From Gemmatimonadota bacterium (GTDB lineage: Bacteria; Latescibacterota; UBA2968; UBA8231): DNA of 9,384 nt. Location: NCBI GenBank assembly GCA_009845645.1, contig VXZF01000224.1, forward strand, positions 1 through 9,384, written 5' to 3'. The notes below the pieces were generated by a model that was not told where the DNA came from, did not search any database, and was given only the letters and a program-made list of their open reading frames with translations. Position numbers and translations under genes: made by a program. Shown here one piece after another: positions 5,833 through 9,384 of the stretch (its first letter is position 1; each line of letters opens with the position of its first letter).

Positions 5833-6965
5833 TAGGCTCCAGCCTGCTGCTGGCCGTCCTCTTAGGGCTGCTGGCTTGTGGAGATCGCCGCATGGCTCCC
5901 ACAGGGGCTGAGGAGGCCAGCTCAGTCGTGCTGCTGACCGCTAAGGTGGATGCTGAAGTGGCCGCTCGGATCGCCCAAGTCGAAGTAGTGGTCACTGGGG
6001 CCGATATGCCAGCCATGCGCCAGACATTGGCCGTGGATGGCGATCGGATCGTCGGGACCGTCTCCGAGATTCCGGCGGGTGCTGCCAGACTATTTACGGT
6101 GACGGGCTACGATGCGACCGGAGCCTTGGTGGCCAGCGGATCGGCCAAACTGGACCTATCCCCGGGGCAGTCTGTTCCCCTCGGTCTTACTCTCGCTATT
6201 GAGCCATCGCCTTCCCGCTCGCAGCCCCCGATTACCGTAGAGTTGGCCCCGGGCGTGCTGCTGGATATGGTGTGGGTCGAGCCGGGCGTCTTCACTATGG
6301 GTTCGCCGCTGGACGAGCCGGGCCGCAACGACGACGAAGGTCCTCAACTCGAGGTTCGCCTGACCCAGGGTTTTTACCTAAGTCAGTGCGAAATAACCCA
6401 GCGCCAGTGGACGGCTGTGACCGGAGAGCGGCCGTGGAGCCTCTACGCTGGTGAGGTGGAAGAGGGCCCCGACCGTCCGGCTGTGTACATCTCTTGGGAA
6501 GATGCGCAAGAATTCATAGCCAGCCTCAATGCTACAGTCGGTGGCCAGATGTATCGGCTGCCTACCGAAGCCGAGTGGGAGTACGCTGGGAGGGCGGGCA
6601 CGAAGACGCCGTGGTCTTTTGGAGATGTCGAAAAGGACTTGGACCTCCACGCTTGGTGGACGGACAATATTGCCCTCACTGGGCGGATGGCCGCTCAGCC
6701 AGTGGGGTTAAAAGTGCCCAACCCTTGGGGGCTGTATGATATGCACGGCAATGTATGGGAGTGGGTAGGCGACTGGCTGGGTGCGTACCCGGAGGGGCCG
6801 CAGACCGATCCCCAAGGACCGCCCGAGGGCACGGCGCGGGTGTTTCGCGGCGGCAGCTTTAAAGACGCGGCTTCGCTTTCCCGCTCGGCTCAGCGCTGCT
6901 GGAACGCGCCTGATTTGCGCTTTAGCCACGTCGGGGTTCGGCTAGTGCGGGACTCGGACTCATGA
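5814..6965 (+). CDS. Lipoprotein with FGE-sulfatase (SUMF1-like) domain lacking the catalytic cysteines
   Basis: A 383-residue protein when started at ATG 5814. Residues 1-22 form a lipoprotein signal: K6, a hydrophobic stretch 8-20, then lipobox LLAC with Cys22 as lipidation site. Residues 37-130 look beta-rich (alternating V/L/T strands, GYDATGALVASG) and match no family I can name. Residues 145-380 are an FGE-sulfatase domain with VWVEPGVFTMGS (153-164), YLSQCEITQRQW (188-199), RLPTEAEWEYAGR (248-260), WGLYDMHGNVWEWVGDW (305-321) and RVFRGGSF (342-349). The positions of the two FGE copper/catalytic cysteines are D351 and S356, so sulfatase-activating oxidation is unlikely; a binding or structural role, or another C-type-lectin-fold activity, is more plausible. 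An in-frame ATG at 5745 would overlap the divergent gene and bury the signal peptide; GTG at 5796 is also possible. Its stop overlaps the next start. Confidence 0.85.
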   Translation: MHTCLKIGSSLLLAVLLGLLACGDRRMAPTGAEEASSVVLLTAKVDAEVAARIAQVEVVVTGADMPAMRQTLAVDGDRIVGTVSEIPAGAARLFTVTGYDATGALVASGSAKLDLSPGQSVPLGLTLAIEPSPSRSQPPITVELAPGVLLDMVWVEPGVFTMGSPLDEPGRNDDEGPQLEVRLTQGFYLSQCEITQRQWTAVTGERPWSLYAGEVEEGPDRPAVYISWEDAQEFIASLNATVGGQMYRLPTEAEWEYAGRAGTKTPWSFGDVEKDLDLHAWWTDNIALTGRMAAQPVGLKVPNPWGLYDMHGNVWEWVGDWLGAYPEGPQTDPQGPPEGTARVFRGGSFKDAASLSRSAQRCWNAPDLRFSHVGVRLVRDSDS

Positions 6966-7351
6966 GCGAAGCCACGCTGGCCCAGCTTACCGCCGAAATT
7001 CGCCGCTTTGTGGAGGAGCGCGACTGGGCACAATTCCACACCCCCAAGGATTTGGCCATTGGTCTTTCTACCGAAGCGGCCGAAGTCTTGGAGCACTTCC
7101 GCTTCCGCTCTGACCAAGAAATCGCCACTCGCTTAGAAGACGAATCCTTCCGCCGGGCCATCGGCCACGAGTTGGCTGACGCGCTGTATTTTGTCCTGCT
7201 TATGTGCGACCGCTTCGGCTTGGACGCCGCGCAAATGCTGGAGGAGAAATTGGCCATTTCGGCTCAGCGCTATCCAGTGGAAAAGGCCCGAGGCAAAAAC
7301 CTCAAATACACCGCCTACCAAGTTCCCCCAGCAAGCGACCACTCTCCATAA
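6962..7351 (+). CDS. MazG-like (RS21-C6/dCTPase-type) nucleotide pyrophosphohydrolase
   Basis: A 129-residue all-helical protein of the usual length for single-domain MazG-like enzymes. These hydrolyse (d)NTPs to the monophosphate and pyrophosphate, and the RS21-C6 branch favours dCTP and modified cytosine nucleotides. The metal-binding pattern is visible: E38 and E41 in STEAAEVLE and E70 and D73 in HELADALYF, the EExxE/ExxD-type arrangement of the fold. RFVEERDWAQFHTPKDLA (15-32) and RYPVEKARGKN (103-113) are typical flanking blocks of this branch. The ATG overlaps the upstream TGA (ATGA, 6962-6965), so it is probably translated by coupling; no strong ribosome binding site precedes it. It should act in the cytoplasm as a nucleotide-pool cleaner, with no obvious tie to its membrane-protein neighbours. 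Substrate preference cannot be read from the sequence. Confidence 0.88.
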   Translation: MSEATLAQLTAEIRRFVEERDWAQFHTPKDLAIGLSTEAAEVLEHFRFRSDQEIATRLEDESFRRAIGHELADALYFVLLMCDRFGLDAAQMLEEKLAISAQRYPVEKARGKNLKYTAYQVPPASDHSP

Positions 7352-7390
7352 AGAATGCAGCCTCGACGTACTGACTAACCGCCTCTCTGG

Positions 7391-7405
7391 AGTTGGATCG
7401 CAACT
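7391..7405 (+). promoter_or_regulatory. Short inverted repeat just before the second DUF6785-type start
   Basis: AGTTG and CAACT are exact inverse complements around a 5-nt loop (GATCG), ending 5 nt before the ATG at 7411. The left arm overlaps the only Shine-Dalgarno-like sequence nearby (GGAG, 7389-7392). It could be a weak hairpin affecting initiation or an operator half-site pair, but a 5-bp stem is common by chance. No clear promoter or terminator is seen in the 59-bp gap 7352-7410. Confidence 0.2.
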
Positions 7406-7410
7406 TGAAT

Positions 7411-9384
7411 ATGAAAAAAGGGATCCCTCCAATATTCCAGGACCACTTAGAGGCACGGCGCGGCTTGGCTCAGCCCGACGAGAAGACACCGGGTATTACC
7501 TTGCGGGCCGTGTCAATTGGTGCCTTTTTGTCGCTGTTCATCGGCGCGGCCGTGCCTTATACCAATATGATCATCAAGGGCACGGTTATGGCCCACAATT
7601 TCAGCACACCGGCCGCCCTTTTTGTATTCTTCGTCTTCGTCTTCCTAATAAATACATCCTTGGCCCTGCTAGGCCCTAGATTTGCCCTGAGCCGTTCCGA
7701 GTTGGCGGTGGTTTACATCATGGCGATGCTAGCCACGTCCGTGCCCACAATCGGTTTCACCGAAAATCTGCTGCCTATCATCGCAGGACTCTACTACTAC
7801 GCCACCCCCGAAAATAAGTGGCAAGAGTTGATTCACCCGCATGTGCCTAAGTGGATCGTCCCGCAAGATACGGAGGCCATCACTTATTTCTACGAGGGCT
7901 TGCCACCAGGCATGGCCCTGCCTTGGGACGCTTGGGTCGAGCCGCTCTTCTACTGGTGCCTGTTCATCTTGTCATTCTACTGGGTGTCTATATGTATGAT
8001 GACCATTCTGCGCAAACAATGGGTCGAGTACGAAAAGCTGCCCTACCCCCTAGTCCAAGTTCCGCTAGAGATGATCCAGGATGAAGAGCGAGAGACGCGC
8101 GGCCCTAACGAGAAGCGCTCGCTCGTTAAACCTTACTTTAGGAACCGGATCATGTGGGTCGGGTTCGCCGTGCCTTTCTTCATAGGTACGGCGAACGCGC
8201 TCAGCGGCTATTTCCCTTTTCTGCCGCACATCGACACCCATTCCGAGATGCGTCTGTTCAGAGGCAGCACCTACTTGCGTCTCGACTTGAATCTAGGGCT
8301 GATTGGTTTCGCCTATCTGCTCAGCCGCGATGTGGCGCTGGGATTCTGGTTCTTTTTCCTACTATCGACGGTGCAGCGGGGAGTCTTCAATGTCTTGGGA
8401 ATACAAAGTACGGAGACCTTGAGCCGGTTTGCCAATTCGGTTGGTCCCTATCTGGCTCACCAAGCCATGGGTGCCATGATCGTGCTGGTCCTGTCCAGCG
8501 CGTGGATGGCACGCCGGCATCTGCAAGCCGTCTATCGCAAGGCATTCAACCACGATCCATCCATCGACGATAGCGACGAAATTATCTCCTATCGCACTGC
8601 GGTCTGGGGCCTGCTCGTGGGGCTAGGGGTGATGGGGACTTGGTTGTGGCAGTCCGGGTTGCCTCTGTGGGTTGTCCCGGTCTTTCTGTTTGGAATGACG
8701 GCGATCTTTATCGCCATCACCAGAGCGGTAGCGGAAGGCGGAATTTCCGTGATTCGCACGCCCTTGACCCCGGCCGATTTTGTGATTTCTGGAGTGGGGA
8801 CTAGTGCGCTAGGTGTCTCCGGTCTAACAGGGCTGGCCTTCACCTATGTGTGGAGTGCCAATATACGAATCTTCTTCATGCCTTGTTTTGCCAATGCGCT
8901 GAAATTAGCCGAGGAGATTCGCGGCAGTAAAAGGGGTCTGCTATGGGCGGTTTTCCTAGCCCTAGTCGTCACTCTGATCAGCTCGGTGTGGTCTGTGATG
9001 ACCCTGTCCTATAAGTACGGCGGGATCAACCTCCACCAGTTCTGGTTCGTGGGAGTGCCGCGCAATGCATTCAATTTTATCGCTCCTAAATTCGTCGATC
9101 CGGTCCCGGCTAGCATATCTGGTTGGAGCTTTACGGCTTTGGGGGCAGTACTCATGGGATTGTTGACTTATATCCGCTACCACTTCGTGTGGTGGCCGAT
9201 CCATCCGTTGGGCTTTGCTACTGGTACGTTCAACATTATGAACTGGGTGTGGTTCAGTATCTTCACCGCTTGGGTGTTGAAGAGCGCCATACTCAAATAC
9301 GGCGGCTCCGCGGGATATTTGAAGACGCGGCCGTTTTTTCTTGGTTTAATTTTGGGCCAAGTTGCAGTAGCCGGTTTGTGGCTG
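7411..9384 (+). CDS. DUF6785/DUF6784-type polytopic membrane protein, copy 2 (runs off the right edge)
   Basis: An uninterrupted frame of 658 codons runs from ATG 7411 to the window end without a stop. It is paralogous to the minus-strand 658-residue protein with conserved order: VPYTNMIIKGT (48-58), ATPENKW (131-137), FYEG (160-163), LRKQWVEYEKLPYPL (200-214), YFRNRIMWVGFAVPF (242-256), ISGVGTSALG (459-468), VWWPIHPLGF (593-602) and PFFLG (641-645). Over the QWV block, 15 of 23 residues are identical to copy 1. Judged against copy 1, about 16 C-terminal residues lie beyond the edge. There are some 13-15 hydrophobic segments, first near 33-50, so it sits in the cytoplasmic membrane. A transporter-like role is inferred from similarity to OPT-type proteins and is not established. 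It differs from copy 1 by a longer charged loop at 223-239 (EERETRGPNEKR). TTG at 7405 is an alternative start. Confidence 0.87.
   Translation, partial: MKKGIPPIFQDHLEARRGLAQPDEKTPGITLRAVSIGAFLSLFIGAAVPYTNMIIKGTVMAHNFSTPAALFVFFVFVFLINTSLALLGPRFALSRSELAVVYIMAMLATSVPTIGFTENLLPIIAGLYYYATPENKWQELIHPHVPKWIVPQDTEAITYFYEGLPPGMALPWDAWVEPLFYWCLFILSFYWVSICMMTILRKQWVEYEKLPYPLVQVPLEMIQDEERETRGPNEKRSLVKPYFRNRIMWVGFAVPFFIGTANALSGYFPFLPHIDTHSEMRLFRGSTYLRLDLNLGLIGFAYLLSRDVALGFWFFFLLSTVQRGVFNVLGIQSTETLSRFANSVGPYLAHQAMGAMIVLVLSSAWMARRHLQAVYRKAFNHDPSIDDSDEIISYRTAVWGLLVGLGVMGTWLWQSGLPLWVVPVFLFGMTAIFIAITRAVAEGGISVIRTPLTPADFVISGVGTSALGVSGLTGLAFTYVWSANIRIFFMPCFANALKLAEEIRGSKRGLLWAVFLALVVTLISSVWSVMTLSYKYGGINLHQFWFVGVPRNAFNFIAPKFVDPVPASISGWSFTALGAVLMGLLTYIRYHFVWWPIHPLGFATGTFNIMNWVWFSIFTAWVLKSAILKYGGSAGYLKTRPFFLGLILGQVAVAGLWL

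Noticed and set aside
7191..7679. A plus-strand frame of 162 codons spanning the MazG-like gene end and the start of copy 2
   Set aside because: It overlaps two well-supported genes in another frame and has no motif of its own.
7411..9384. A suspected frameshift or pseudogene in the second DUF6785-type gene
   Set aside because: Reading codon by codon from 7411 gives 658 sense codons with no stop and colinear family blocks throughout. It is simply cut by the window edge.
1933..9384. The paralog pair as ends of a composite transposon
   Set aside because: The two copies are strongly diverged at DNA level, and no transposase, terminal inverted repeat or target duplication is visible.

Overview
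This is a GC-rich, gene-dense bacterial window. It has overlapping or closely spaced genes, TTG starts and a lipobox signal peptide. The gene mix is unusual: two large DUF6785/DUF6784-type membrane proteins, an HTTM/vitamin-K-carboxylase-like protein, a TMTC-like glycosyltransferase with TPRs, and a formylglycine-generating-enzyme-like (FGE-like) lipoprotein. From memory of where these families occur, it most resembles an uncultured lineage around Latescibacterota, Poribacteria, Planctomycetota or Armatimonadota. This is a guess from family content, because no rRNA or marker gene is present.

Left half, minus strand (5754 down to 1): four genes read as one probable operon. They are, in order, a 604-aa GT-C/TMTC-like membrane glycosyltransferase with C-terminal TPRs; a 658-aa polytopic DUF6785-type protein (TTG start, good Shine-Dalgarno); a 462-aa HTTM/vitamin K-dependent carboxylase-like membrane protein overlapping it by 4 nt; and the first 179 residues of a GMC-type FAD oxidoreductase, which runs off the left edge. 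Gaps are 30, -4 and 9 nt.

Centre (5755-5813): a 59-bp divergent intergenic region. It is the most AT-rich spot nearby, with possible -10 elements on both strands and a perfect tandem heptamer repeat.

Right half, plus strand (5814 to 9384): a probable lipoprotein with an N-terminal beta-rich segment and an FGE-sulfatase domain that lacks both FGE active-site cysteines; a MazG/RS21-C6-type nucleotide pyrophosphohydrolase overlapping it by ATGA; and, after 59 bp, a second DUF6785-type protein. The second protein is a divergent paralog of the minus-strand one and runs off the right edge about 16 residues before its expected end.

Taken together, the window encodes mainly membrane and envelope functions: a lipid-linked sugar transferase, two copies of an uncharacterised transporter-like protein, a carboxylase/epoxidase-like membrane enzyme beside a flavin oxidoreductase, and an envelope lipoprotein. 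The MazG-like enzyme is the one clearly cytosolic housekeeping-type gene. No mobile element, CRISPR array, tRNA or rRNA was seen, and no stretch over 60 bp lacks a gene.
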